A DNA stretch of 11,046 bases, from positions 1 through 11,046 of the forward strand of contig JAAFHM010000061.1 in NCBI GenBank assembly GCA_013298375.1. The letters are read 5' to 3'. The notes under the pieces are model-generated. The model was given only the letters and a program-made list of their open reading frames with translations, did not search any database and was not told the origin of the DNA. The translations under genes and the position numbers were made by a program. How positions within the stretch are numbered: the first letter of the stretch is position 1; each line of letters starts with the position of its first letter. Shown piece by piece: positions 1-7,242 of this stretch. The stretch is from Ignavibacteria bacterium (lineage in GTDB: Bacteria; Bacteroidota; Ignavibacteria; Kapaibacteriales; UBA4661).

Positions 1-1089
1 TGTCTCGCTCGGTGTTATGCGCTCGGCAGGCTCAAGTAAATCCGGCATTGGTGGCAATCGCATCGCCGTCATCGCCTCACTTGCTGTATCGCCGACAATA
101 ATGCCAAAATCCTCAGCAACATCCAATGTTTGCCCCGTGCGTGGGTCATTTGCCATCACCTTGACATTTGCTCTTCCTTCCAAAACAGAAATAATTGACC
201 GTTCACGCTCATCAACACGAATTTTCGCTGAAGCATTTTGCGATGCCGTGTTGAAGCCAAGTTCCGATACTTTGGTGCGTACCGAAAATGTATCGGTACC
301 ACGCATTTCCTTGAGTTTAAGCGTTAAATTCCCTTTGGTCAATTCAATATTTTTTGCAACGCCACCAGAAGCTGCATCAATATTTGTCGCAGAAGGTTTT
401 GGTGAAATGTCATACCCATAAATCATCAAAAGCGCATTATCGCTGATGTGGAGCGTACTATTGTTGCGAAAGGTAATATCTGCTTTGCCCCCCTCAAGTG
501 TCGAGACGCGAAATGCCTCGTAGAGCGGCTGGTCAATAACCGCTTCCTGCCAATCGCTTTCCCATGCGGGCATAATCCGCACGCTCGGTTTGAGCATTGT
601 GATACGCGCTTCGGGTGGAAGCGGCTTTCCGTCAGGCGAGGCGAGAAGTTTTCCCGAAAAAGCGCTCAGTCCGATAATCTCCACACGCCGATTTTGTGTT
701 CGCCCCGCTTCGTTGTCATTGCTTGAAAGCGGGAATTGCGAACCGTAGCCACGAGTACGAATGCGGCTTGCGCTAATGCCGCTCAATACCAAAAATTCCC
801 GCACCGCTTCTGCTCGTGCAAGCGAAAGTGCCGTATTTTGCTGTTCTGAGCCGATATTGTCAGCGTGTCCACCGATTTCAATATTGAGCCGTCCGCGTTG
901 TTTCAAAAACTCTGCAAGCCGCGCAAATGCTGCTCGCTGGGAGTCTTCAATCACTGCGCTCCCTTGCTTAAAGGTCGCATCGGCGATAATAATTTTTTTT
1001 CCCGGACGCAAGTTGTATTCTTCTTGAGCAAAGATAGGTGTTGTCCCAAAAGCCTGAAGAGCGCATAGAATCAAGAGAAAATGTCTCAT
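1..1089 (-). CDS. Exported OmpA-like protein with FecR-type domain (partial, runs off left edge)
   Basis: The minus frame is open from the ATG at 1089 to base 1 (363 codons, no stop), so the C-terminus is missing. Residues 1-22 form a signal peptide (hydrophobic FLLILCALQAF, likely cleavage after IFA). Residues ~30-145 are an OmpA C-terminal-type, peptidoglycan-binding domain: IEIGGHADNIG (70-80), LSLARAEAVREFL (88-100), RTRGYG (111-116) and the NDNEAGRTQNRRVEI block (124-138), in which the loop Asp125 and Arg135 would be the usual contacts to peptidoglycan. Residues ~180-335 resemble a FecR domain: ADITFRNNSTLHISDNALL, then GNLTLKL, then FSVRTKVSELG and SVLEGRANVKV. The predicted place is the periplasm, anchored to the cell wall. 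Having OmpA directly after the signal peptide and FecR behind it is less usual than a C-terminal OmpA domain. It lies 14 bases after the sensor kinase gene, so it is probably the last gene read here of that operon. The OmpA call is firm; the FecR call is from pattern and moderately sure. Confidence 0.85.
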   Translation of the reverse strand, partial: MRHFLLILCALQAFGTTPIFAQEEYNLRPGKKIIIADATFKQGSAVIEDSQRAAFARLAEFLKQRGRLNIEIGGHADNIGSEQQNTALSLARAEAVREFLVLSGISASRIRTRGYGSQFPLSSNDNEAGRTQNRRVEIIGLSAFSGKLLASPDGKPLPPEARITMLKPSVRIMPAWESDWQEAVIDQPLYEAFRVSTLEGGKADITFRNNSTLHISDNALLMIYGYDISPKPSATNIDAASGGVAKNIELTKGNLTLKLKEMRGTDTFSVRTKVSELGFNTASQNASAKIRVDERERSIISVLEGRANVKVMANDPRTGQTLDVAEDFGIIVGDTASEAMTAMRLPPMPDLLEPAERITPSET

Positions 1090-1103
1090 AGTTGGTAATA
1101 GTA

Positions 1104-3362
1104 TTATCGTGGAAGACGAAACCAAAATCGTGAACCTTCACCCAAGCGGCTTTCTACGCCGACTTCCCCGCCGTGTTGCTCAATAATCTGCTTCACAAAT
1201 GCCAGCCCAAGTCCTGTTCCGGCTTCATCCTTGATGCGGCGGTCATCGTTCGCACGGAAGAATTTGGTAAAAAGTTTCTGCTGCGAGGATTCCGAAATGC
1301 CGTATCCTTCGTCGCTCATAAGAACCAGTACTGATGCAGGTTCGTTACAAATTTCTGCCGTTATCGTTTTTCCCGGCAGCGAGTATTTGACAGCATTACT
1401 GAGAAGGTTCACAAAAACTTGCCCCAGCAAATCTGGATCGCCGAGAACGCTCACCGAATCAGGCGGGAAGCGGGTTTGAATGAGCATTGATTTTTTTGCG
1501 GCAAGCGGCGCGTTTGTCGTCAAAGCAGCCTTCAACACCGCTTCCAATCGCACTTCCACGCGCTGAATCTCCGTTTTGCCGGATTCCAAGCGGCTCAAAT
1601 CCAAAAATTTATTGATAATATCCGCCAATTTGCGGCTTTGCGCGGCAATCGTGCGCCCATATTCCGCCGTTTCTTCCGCCTCCAATACGCCTTCGCCAAT
1701 CAATTCCGCCAAACCATAAATGCTGTTGAGCGGTGAGCGCAGTTCATGGGCAACAACGGCGACAAGTTCCGTTTTAAGCCTGTCGGTTTCCACTTCCCGC
1801 GTAACATCGCGGAGCATGAGCAAATATGCCATTGGCAGCGCGGAAGTAGCATCAATCGGGGCGCTTGTGGGTTGTGTCTCGGATGTTTCGGCAATAATTT
1901 TCAATACCGAACCGCGCACAATGCGGTCTTTCAATTCTTTCGGATTCTGCACAACAAACTCGCAATGCCGCACGGTGTCAGGGCTGGAAGAAAATTCATG
2001 GAGAAAAAGCGTTACATCGTGCAGCGAGCGGCTATCGCCGGAAAGAGCGTCAATACTGGCTTCATCCGCTATGCCACTGACACCAAACCACGCCCGAAAC
2101 ACGCCGTTGGCAATAACGACACGCTTTTCGCCATCCAACAGCAAAATCCCGTCATTTGCTTGTTTGACGACGGTTTCCAGCTTATTGCGCTCCGCAATAA
2201 TTTGGCGAATATTCAGGCGTTGATATTTACCCAATTCCGCCGCAACATCATTCATTGCCCAATAGACCAACCCAAATTCATCGCTTCTGTTGGTGGGGAG
2301 CTTCAAGGCAAAATCTTGCTCGCTGAGTTGTGATGCGGCTTCTAGGAGTTGGCGGATTGGTTGAGAAAATTGCCGTGCCAGCAAAATACAGCCAAGCGAG
2401 GCAAGTGCCGCAGAGCCAAGTATCCAGAATATTGCTGTGCGCCGCATCGTCTCAAGCGCTCTGTATGCCTGTGTTTGCGGCTCTTCCACAACAATTACCA
2501 TCCGCAAAAGCGGCAAATAGAGCGCCACACCAAGCATCGGCTCACCGTCAGCACCGATATACTCTTGCACCGCGCCAACATAGTGCGAACCATCATTTTG
2601 AAACATCGTTGTCGAAAAAATCTCCCGACCACGCATGGAAACTCGCTGCAAGGCTCTTTTACGCTCTATGTGGGCAAGCGTCCGCAATGCCGAATCCGTC
2701 ATGAAAACACGATTGCGAGCGCCGGAAAACATTTGCGAAGAAAGATTTTCTGCCAAACCGCATAAATACTCACTTTCCAATGCCACAACAACATAGCCAA
2801 TGGTTGATGTCGTGGAATTGGTATTTTTTGCGGATTTCCACACCGCGCATATTGGCAAGACAGGTGCAGAGCCATCCAGAAGGATTTCCGGTGCTGCCCC
2901 GATAAGATATTCCGATGCCGTGCCGCGAGAAGCAAGTTTGTCAAGATAGTAAGGAGGGAGTTTGCTCGGAAGCGAGTGTTTGCCTTGTTTTGCCAATATT
3001 TCTACGGCATTCCCGCGCACATCATAAATTGCCAAGGCAGGAATTTCCTCGCTAAACGCCAACAATGACCGCACTGCTTCGACCGAAGAAGCCTCATCAA
3101 TACGGCGATTTGCCAAAAGCGATGTCGCACTCAAAACAAGGCTTGATGCTGCCTCTACGCGGTGTATGAGCCTGTCTTGCACACGCTCGGCTGCGGCAAA
3201 GTAGTATTCCCGCGCCGTGTTTTTTTGACTCTCCAGCGCTGTGCGAATACACAAATACCCCACAAGCGAGGCAGGAAGCAGCGCCGCAAGCAAAATTGTT
3301 GCCGTTAATTTGGTGGTAAAGCGCGATGTGAAGCGGGCTTGCCCGTGTCCCGTCGTTGTCAT
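1104..3362 (-). CDS. Membrane sensor histidine kinase (Cache-HAMP-PAS-HisKA-HATPase)
   Basis: This is a 752-residue kinase that should sense a signal outside the inner membrane and phosphorylate a partner receiver. Segments in order: a membrane helix at ~20-40, a ~265-residue extracytoplasmic region (43-307) of the double-Cache type, a second membrane helix at ~309-328, HAMP (~329-385), a PAS-like domain (~395-525, starting KLETVVKQANDGILLLD), HisKA with the phospho-accepting His539 in VVAHELRSPLNS, and an HATPase domain. The ATPase domain has an N box NLLSNAVKYS (652-661), a G1 box DEGYGI (684-689), an F box LFTKFFR and a G2 box GTGLGL (715-720). All catalytic boxes are intact, and there is no receiver domain. 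Its ATG shares an ATGA overlap with the stop of the upstream receiver-kinase gene, and GGGGGAG lies about 8 bases upstream, which suggests translational coupling. The ligand cannot be read from the sequence; the Cache assignment rests on layout rather than a diagnostic motif. Confidence 0.93.
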   Translation of the reverse strand: MTTTGHGQARFTSRFTTKLTATILLAALLPASLVGYLCIRTALESQKNTAREYYFAAAERVQDRLIHRVEAASSLVLSATSLLANRRIDEASSVEAVRSLLAFSEEIPALAIYDVRGNAVEILAKQGKHSLPSKLPPYYLDKLASRGTASEYLIGAAPEILLDGSAPVLPICAVWKSAKNTNSTTSTIGYVVVALESEYLCGLAENLSSQMFSGARNRVFMTDSALRTLAHIERKRALQRVSMRGREIFSTTMFQNDGSHYVGAVQEYIGADGEPMLGVALYLPLLRMVIVVEEPQTQAYRALETMRRTAIFWILGSAALASLGCILLARQFSQPIRQLLEAASQLSEQDFALKLPTNRSDEFGLVYWAMNDVAAELGKYQRLNIRQIIAERNKLETVVKQANDGILLLDGEKRVVIANGVFRAWFGVSGIADEASIDALSGDSRSLHDVTLFLHEFSSSPDTVRHCEFVVQNPKELKDRIVRGSVLKIIAETSETQPTSAPIDATSALPMAYLLMLRDVTREVETDRLKTELVAVVAHELRSPLNSIYGLAELIGEGVLEAEETAEYGRTIAAQSRKLADIINKFLDLSRLESGKTEIQRVEVRLEAVLKAALTTNAPLAAKKSMLIQTRFPPDSVSVLGDPDLLGQVFVNLLSNAVKYSLPGKTITAEICNEPASVLVLMSDEGYGISESSQQKLFTKFFRANDDRRIKDEAGTGLGLAFVKQIIEQHGGEVGVESRLGEGSRFWFRLPR

Positions 3363-4594
3363 GGCTCATTCTCCCCCTGATGCCCGGAAAGGCGCTTCAC
3401 AACGGGGAATTCGGCATGAAAGACTGAGCCGCATACTTTGCCCGATTCGTAGAGTACCTTGCCGCCAGCAGCCTCGGAGAGCTTTTTAACGATAAACAGT
3501 CCCAGACCCGTTGAATCCTCGCCTGCGGTGGGTTTGGAGGATGTTGTGCCAAATTTCGTAAAAAGCCGCGAAGCCTCTTTGGGTGGGATTCCCACGCCTT
3601 CATCCTCAATGGAAAACCGTACCCAATCAGCATCGCCGTGAATACTGACAGCTATAGCGCCGCCCAAGGGCGAATATTTAATGGCATTCGAGAGAAGATT
3701 GTCAAGAATTTGAGCGAGAACATCAGCATTGATGCGGATAGTAGCAACGGGAGCTGTGTTGGTAAACGTCGTTCGGATACCCTTCTGTTCGCACTGCTCT
3801 TGATAGCTTGCCAGCACATCGGCGGCGGCAAAGACAATATTGACTGACTCGGAAGGTAGATGGAGAGCGGTGTTGGGGGTGTCGTTTGATAAAACTGCCC
3901 CTTCTTCAATAGCATTCACATCCAAAAGATTTTTGACCAAGCGAAACATTCGGTCTGAGGCAAGAGTAATATTATTCAGCGTTTCCGCCGATTTCTCCGG
4001 TGGAAGTGTGCCGGATTTTAGCAAATCCGTGAGCCAGCGCACGGTTGCGAGCGGGTTTTTGAGGTCGTGTGCGGCAATGCTCATAAACTCGCTTTTTTCC
4101 CGATTAAGTTTTTCCAAAAGCGCATTATTGCGGCGCAAAGCATCACGGGAAAATTTGAGGTCAAGATGAGTTTTGACGCGGGTCAGAAGCTCGGTTGCAT
4201 GAAAAGGCTTGACGACATAATCCACCGCGCCCATTTTGAAACCCTCGACAATATCGTCCATTTCACCCCGTGCGGTGATAAAAATTATCGGGATTTCGCT
4301 CAACCCCGCATCAGTTTTAATCCGGCGGCAAACCTCGAATCCATCCATTTCCGGCATCTGCACATCCAGCAAAATGAGATCTGGCAACGCCTCTTCGCCA
4401 CGATTGCCCGCCGACAAGTAATCAAGCGCCTCGGCACCGCTCGAAGCCTCGTGCAGAAGGTATCCCTTTAAACGCAAGCGCCCACGCAGCGCTTGAAGAT
4501 TTTCTAGAATATCGTCAACAATCAAAATACGCGGTGGCGAGTCGTATAAAATTTCTTCAGAAGGCAGTTTTGAAGCGGTGTTTGAGGAGTTCAT
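3359..4594 (-). CDS. Receiver-histidine kinase hybrid (REC-HisKA-HATPase), soluble
   Basis: This is a cytoplasmic signalling protein with a receiver domain at the N-terminus followed by a complete kinase core. Numbers here are for the ATG start at 4594 (411 residues). The receiver has an acidic pair Asp27-Asp28 in ILIVDD, phospho-acceptor Asp77 in LILLDVQMPEMDGFEV, Thr107 in FITARG and Lys129 in YVVKPFHA. HisKA has His176 in SIAAHDLKNPL. The ATPase domain shows DNLLSNAIKYSP (N box), EDEGVGIP (G1), LFTKFGTTS (F box) and STGLGLFIV (G2). There is no membrane segment and no DNA-binding output, so it most likely takes a phosphoryl group or senses it, then changes its own kinase activity. A frame-extending TTG at 4615 would add seven residues; the ATG is preferred because neither site has a ribosome binding site and TTG is rarer. 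It sits 44 bases after the LuxR regulator and overlaps the next kinase by 4 bases. Confidence 0.92.
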   Translation of the reverse strand: MNSSNTASKLPSEEILYDSPPRILIVDDILENLQALRGRLRLKGYLLHEASSGAEALDYLSAGNRGEEALPDLILLDVQMPEMDGFEVCRRIKTDAGLSEIPIIFITARGEMDDIVEGFKMGAVDYVVKPFHATELLTRVKTHLDLKFSRDALRRNNALLEKLNREKSEFMSIAAHDLKNPLATVRWLTDLLKSGTLPPEKSAETLNNITLASDRMFRLVKNLLDVNAIEEGAVLSNDTPNTALHLPSESVNIVFAAADVLASYQEQCEQKGIRTTFTNTAPVATIRINADVLAQILDNLLSNAIKYSPLGGAIAVSIHGDADWVRFSIEDEGVGIPPKEASRLFTKFGTTSSKPTAGEDSTGLGLFIVKKLSEAAGGKVLYESGKVCGSVFHAEFPVVKRLSGHQGENEP

Positions 4595-4638
4595 AGTGAG
4601 GAGGTTGATATTCAAGCAGAAAAAGCACGAGAAATTTT

Positions 4639-5334
4639 TTACCCGTGAATTTTGGGCAAAAGCCCGACTTTGACAGCAAATTCTTCTGCTTCTTGGCGAG
4701 AATTGATGCCGAGTTTCGCGTACATATTGTTCAAATGATTTTTCACCGTGCCACGACCAATATTGAGCGCTTCGGCAATTTCCTCATTTGTCAAGTCTAG
4801 CAGACGCAAAACGTTTTTTTCTGCCGCTGTGATTCCGGCAGTGGTCAGCGCTCGGTCTGCATTAAGCATTCGCTTTGCCTCAGCGGGATTAAGCCAAAGT
4901 TCATCGGGAGTTTTGAAGATGCGGCGCATTGCTGCTAGAAAGGTTGTGCTGGGTTCTTGTTTAGAAAGATAACCATTTGCGCCGCTTGCGAGAATAGCTT
5001 TGACAGGAGCATTTTCCATGCCCGTCATCACGAGCGCCCGCAAATCCGCGCCGGAAATGCCCTGCGAGCGCAGAGTTTGAATGACTTCACTTCCAAGCAT
5101 ATCGGGCAGTTGATAATCAATCAGCAGAAAGTTCGGTGTTTGCTCCGTTTTCCATGCAGCGCTTAATTTTTCCAGCGCTTCTTTCCCATCGGAAGCCGTC
5201 CCGACGACAGTAATCGCGGGTTGTGGCGGTGGTGTGCTTAAAGCAGCATCCTGCGCCATCCATGATTCCATAGCGTAGCGGATAAGCTCATGGTCGTCCA
5301 CGATGAAGAGTCGAATTGTGTCGTTGTGTTGCAC
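4639..5334 (-). CDS. LuxR/NarL-family response regulator
   Basis: This is a 231-residue two-domain regulator. The receiver (~8-140) has Asp13-Asp14 in IVDDHELIRY, phospho-acceptor Asp73 in LLIDYQLPDMLG, Thr104 in LVMTGMENAP and Lys125 in GYLSKQEPS. The C-terminal GerE/LuxR helix-turn-helix (~166-225) is clear: ITAAEKNVLRLL, LTNEEIAEALNIGRGTVKNHLNNMY and AKLGINSRQEA. It should bind DNA when phosphorylated. The start codon is GTG (5334-5332); the next in-frame Met (22) would cut off the acidic pocket, so GTG is accepted. The insert of prolines (STPPPQPA, 33-40) between the first helix and strand 2 is longer than usual. It lies 32 bases after cysK with no room for an obvious promoter, and just before two kinase genes, which are its probable partners. 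Target genes are unknown. Confidence 0.92.
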   Translation of the reverse strand: MQHNDTIRLFIVDDHELIRYAMESWMAQDAALSTPPPQPAITVVGTASDGKEALEKLSAAWKTEQTPNFLLIDYQLPDMLGSEVIQTLRSQGISGADLRALVMTGMENAPVKAILASGANGYLSKQEPSTTFLAAMRRIFKTPDELWLNPAEAKRMLNADRALTTAGITAAEKNVLRLLDLTNEEIAEALNIGRGTVKNHLNNMYAKLGINSRQEAEEFAVKVGLLPKIHG

Positions 5335-5366
5335 GGTTTTTTGCTTGATTGTGGAAAATGATGGTT

Positions 5367-6284
5367 TTACGCAGTAAACAAGCCATCAATGGACAAATAC
5401 CGCTCACCAGTATCATAGCAGAACGTCAGTACCCGTGCGCCTTCTTGCATATCGGGTAGCTTCTGTGCGACGGCTGCTAACGACGCACCCGAAGAAATTC
5501 CAACAAAAATGCCTTCTTCTTTTGCGCTGCGCACCGCGTATTCAAACGCTGCGTCCTTAGAAACCTGAATTACGCCATCCAACAGGTCTTTATGGAGATT
5601 TTGCGGGATAAATCCTGCGCCAATACCTTGTATCGGGTGTGGTGAAGGCTGCCCGCCGCTAATAACGGGTGATAGGGCGGGTTCGACGGCATAGACTTTC
5701 AGGTGCGGAAACTGCGCTTTCAGCACTTGCGCACAGCCCGTGATGTGTCCGCCAGTACCAACGCCCGTAATCATGTAATCAAGCCCTTCCGGGAAGTCTT
5801 TGATGATTTCCTGTGCTGTTGTTTTTGCGTGAATGGCGATATTTGCTGCATTGTCGAACTGTGATGGCATCCAGGCTTTGGGAAGTTCTTTGACGAGTTC
5901 TTCTGCTCTGGCGATTGCGCCTTTCATGCCCTTTTCGCGGGGTGTGAGTTCAAAAGTTGCGCCAAATGCCGCCATAATGCGCCGCCGTTCAATAGACATG
6001 GATTCTGGCATGACCAATATCAATTTATACCCTTTCACTGCCGCGACCATTGCCAAGCCAATGCCGGTATTTCCTGACGTTGGTTCGATAATAATGCTGT
6101 CTTTTGAGAGCAAACCGCGCTCTTCCGCGTCTTCGATCATAGCTAGTGCAATACGGTCTTTGATGCTGCCGCCCGGATTGGCTCGTTCTAATTTCATCCA
6201 GACTTCGGCTTTCGTTGAATAAAGATTCCGAATGCGCACGTGCGGCGTATTTCCTATGGTTTCGAGGATGTTGTGTGCTTTCAT
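5367..6284 (-). CDS. cysK: Cysteine synthase (O-acetylserine sulfhydrylase)
   Basis: This PLP enzyme converts O-acetylserine and sulfide to cysteine and acetate in the cytoplasm. Its 305 residues are the normal length for the family. It opens with ILETIGNTPHVRI and has the PLP Schiff-base Lys42 in NPGGSIKDR, the substrate loop TSGNTG (69-74), the phosphate-binding GVGTGGH (174-180), GISSGAS (262-268, PLP pyridine contact) and a C-terminal CYDTGERYLS. The ATG at 6284 gives the standard N-terminus. The LuxR regulator starts 32 bases downstream on the same strand, so cysK may lead a mixed operon. A weak promoter-like site lies about 40 bases upstream. The cysE gene, which makes its substrate, is on the same strand but is separated by the Rpn-type nuclease module. 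A cystathionine beta-synthase is unlikely because there is no CBS or heme extension. Confidence 0.96.
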   Translation of the reverse strand: MKAHNILETIGNTPHVRIRNLYSTKAEVWMKLERANPGGSIKDRIALAMIEDAEERGLLSKDSIIIEPTSGNTGIGLAMVAAVKGYKLILVMPESMSIERRRIMAAFGATFELTPREKGMKGAIARAEELVKELPKAWMPSQFDNAANIAIHAKTTAQEIIKDFPEGLDYMITGVGTGGHITGCAQVLKAQFPHLKVYAVEPALSPVISGGQPSPHPIQGIGAGFIPQNLHKDLLDGVIQVSKDAAFEYAVRSAKEEGIFVGISSGASLAAVAQKLPDMQEGARVLTFCYDTGERYLSIDGLFTA

Positions 6285-6321
6285 TGTCGTAAATAGTTGA
6301 ATGTCAAAAAAATGGAGTGCG

Positions 6322-6329
6322 CTAATTTA
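6322..6329 (-). promoter_or_regulatory. cysK: Possible cysK promoter -7 element (TAAATTAG)
   Basis: On the minus strand TAAATTAG lies about 37 bases before the cysK ATG, one mismatch from the TANNTTTG element of Bacteroidota promoters. No TTG was found 17-23 bases upstream, so this is weak. The downstream context TAAATTAGCGCACTC is nearly the same as the one before the gene at 11029 (13 of 15 bases), which raises the chance that it is real. Confidence 0.3.
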
Positions 6330-6360
6330 ATGATTTTCCGTAAAACACTCTCAGCAGAAC

Positions 6361-6391
6361 TTGAGAATAATGCCTGAATTGTGTAAATTTG
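6361..6391 (+). promoter_or_regulatory. Promoter of the Rpn-type nuclease gene, TTG-N20-TAAATTTG
   Basis: TTGAGA at 6361-6366 is followed after 20 bases from the TTG by TAAATTTG at 6384-6391, an exact match to the Bacteroidota pattern TTG-N(17-23)-TANNTTTG. The same bases also read as a sigma70-like TTGAGA-N17-TAAATT. Transcription would begin at about 6396-6398, leaving a ~17-base leader before the ATG at 6414. The proB promoter has the same N20 spacing. Confidence 0.55.
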
Positions 6392-6413
6392 ATTTTACTT
6401 CGTCACCCCAATT

Positions 6414-7241
6414 ATGCGCACCGACACGCTTCTTTACCAGCTATTTCTCCAATTACCGCAACTGCTCTTTGCTTTGATTGGCGAGGACACGGCGAAATCA
6501 TCGGGATATGCGTTCCATTCGGTGGAATTGAAAGAAACGGCATTTCGTATTGACGGGGTGTTTTCGCCGCAAATGGCGGACGGAACGGTCTATTTTTTAG
6601 AATTGCAATTCCAACGCGATACACAATTTTACTCGCGGCTTTTTTCGGAAATTTTTCTCTATTTTCGGCAGTTTCCCTTGCCAGAAGATTGGCGAGCAGT
6701 GGTGGTTTTTGCACAAAAAGCGCATGATAGCGGCTTGCCAAATGTATATTCGGACTTGGCGGCGCGATTGCACATTATTCACCTTGATACACTCTCGGAC
6801 GACGTATTTGCACGGCATCCGCTTGATATTTTGCAGTTGCTAACGCTGCCCGAAGATATTATGCTCGTTCAAAGCAAAGCCCGCATGGCTATTGAGCGGG
6901 CGAATACTTCTGCTGCACAAAAGTCTATTACTATTGACCTCATTACCAAAATTCTTGTTGAAAAATTTGACCACATTTCTTTTGAAGAGGCATACACTAT
7001 GATTTCCGCAACATTATCGGATATTGAAAAATCCAATTTTTACATTGGTTTGCGCGAAAAATTTCGTGTTGAGGGAAAGATTGAGGGAAAGATTGAAGGC
7101 AAGATTGAAGCTATTCAAGAAACTACCCGCAATCACATCCAAGCGATGTATCGCTCTGGTCTAAGCACGGAAACTATTGCGCACATTACCAATCTTACCA
7201 TTGCTGAAGTGCAAGCATTGAAGCCATCCGATGTAAAATAG
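6414..7241 (+). CDS. Rpn/DUF2887-type PD-(D/E)XK nuclease family protein
   Basis: This 275-residue protein has the DUF2887/Rpn pattern, often labelled putative transposase but built on a nuclease fold. The nuclease domain (~1-150) carries FHSVELKETAFRIDGVF and VYFLELQFQRDTQFY. Asp47, Glu63 and Gln65 fit the D...(E)xQ version of the active site, with Glu39 as an additional acidic residue. Then come RLFSEIFLYFRQF and DWRAVVVFAQ, both typical of the family. Residues ~150-195 are helical. The C-terminal part (196-275) holds an EGKI tetrapeptide repeat (~220-232) and a helix-turn-helix-like end (IQAMYRSGLSTETIAHITNLTIAEVQAL). The start ATG at 6414 has no Shine-Dalgarno sequence but sits behind a good promoter. 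It is antiparallel to cysE and cysK and lies between them. Rpn proteins in E. coli cut DNA and are toxic, with anti-phage effects; the same role here is inference. No terminal inverted repeats were seen, so it is not called an insertion sequence. Confidence 0.85.
   Translation: MRTDTLLYQLFLQLPQLLFALIGEDTAKSSGYAFHSVELKETAFRIDGVFSPQMADGTVYFLELQFQRDTQFYSRLFSEIFLYFRQFPLPEDWRAVVVFAQKAHDSGLPNVYSDLAARLHIIHLDTLSDDVFARHPLDILQLLTLPEDIMLVQSKARMAIERANTSAAQKSITIDLITKILVEKFDHISFEEAYTMISATLSDIEKSNFYIGLREKFRVEGKIEGKIEGKIEAIQETTRNHIQAMYRSGLSTETIAHITNLTIAEVQALKPSDVK
6999..7241 (+). CDS. Possible nested small protein (Rpn-short / antitoxin-like) from an internal start
   Basis: In frame inside the nuclease gene, ATG at 6999 (Met196) would give an 80-residue C-terminal product that begins MISATLSDIEKSNFY. 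The purine run GAAGAGG at 6984-6990 lies 8 bases before it, where most other starts in this window have none. In E. coli a short protein made from within rpnA covers the C-terminal region, dimerises through a helix that may carry four-residue repeats, and blocks the full-length toxin. The EGKI repeats here fall in the comparable place. The same unit is duplicated downstream with its own ATG, which is the main support. That this internal start is used is inference; the homology of DUF2887 C-termini to the E. coli short protein was not tested. Confidence 0.4.
   Translation: MISATLSDIEKSNFYIGLREKFRVEGKIEGKIEGKIEAIQETTRNHIQAMYRSGLSTETIAHITNLTIAEVQALKPSDVK
7068..7109 (+). repeat. 12-base tandem repeat coding EGKI units
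   Basis: Three in-frame units (GTTGAGGGAAAG, ATTGAGGGAAAG, ATTGAAGGCAAG) plus a half unit ATTGAA encode VEGK-IEGK-IEGK-IE. Copy 2 of the duplication lacks exactly three units' worth (36 bases), reading K-E-A-I instead. A repeat in whole codon multiples can gain or lose units by slippage without a frameshift, changing only the length of a predicted charged helix. Confidence 0.85.
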
Positions 7242-7242
7242 T

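Larger units (their letters stand above)
6980..7241 (+). repeat. Tandem duplication, copy 1 (3' end of nuclease gene)
   Basis: This is the first copy of a head-to-tail duplication whose second copy starts two bases after the stop codon. It begins 19 bases before the internal ATG at 6999 and ends with TAG. Against copy 2 it has three A/G differences before the ATG, a 36-base extra block in the 12-base repeat region, a few changes next to that block and two differences just before the stop. About 190 other positions are identical by eye. Confidence 0.95.

Noticed and set aside
1720..2765. Several overlapping plus-strand frames of 120-195 codons
   Set aside because: They all oppose the sensor kinase gene, whose domains cover the whole stretch; their translations show no family-like pattern.
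6349..6366. Inverted repeat TCTCA-N8-TGAGA overlapping the TTG element of the nuclease promoter
   Set aside because: Five-base arms are too short to claim an operator, and no second copy was found.
7068..7109. Tandem 12-base units as a CRISPR-like array
   Set aside because: The units are contiguous without spacers, in frame, and code for a charged helix.
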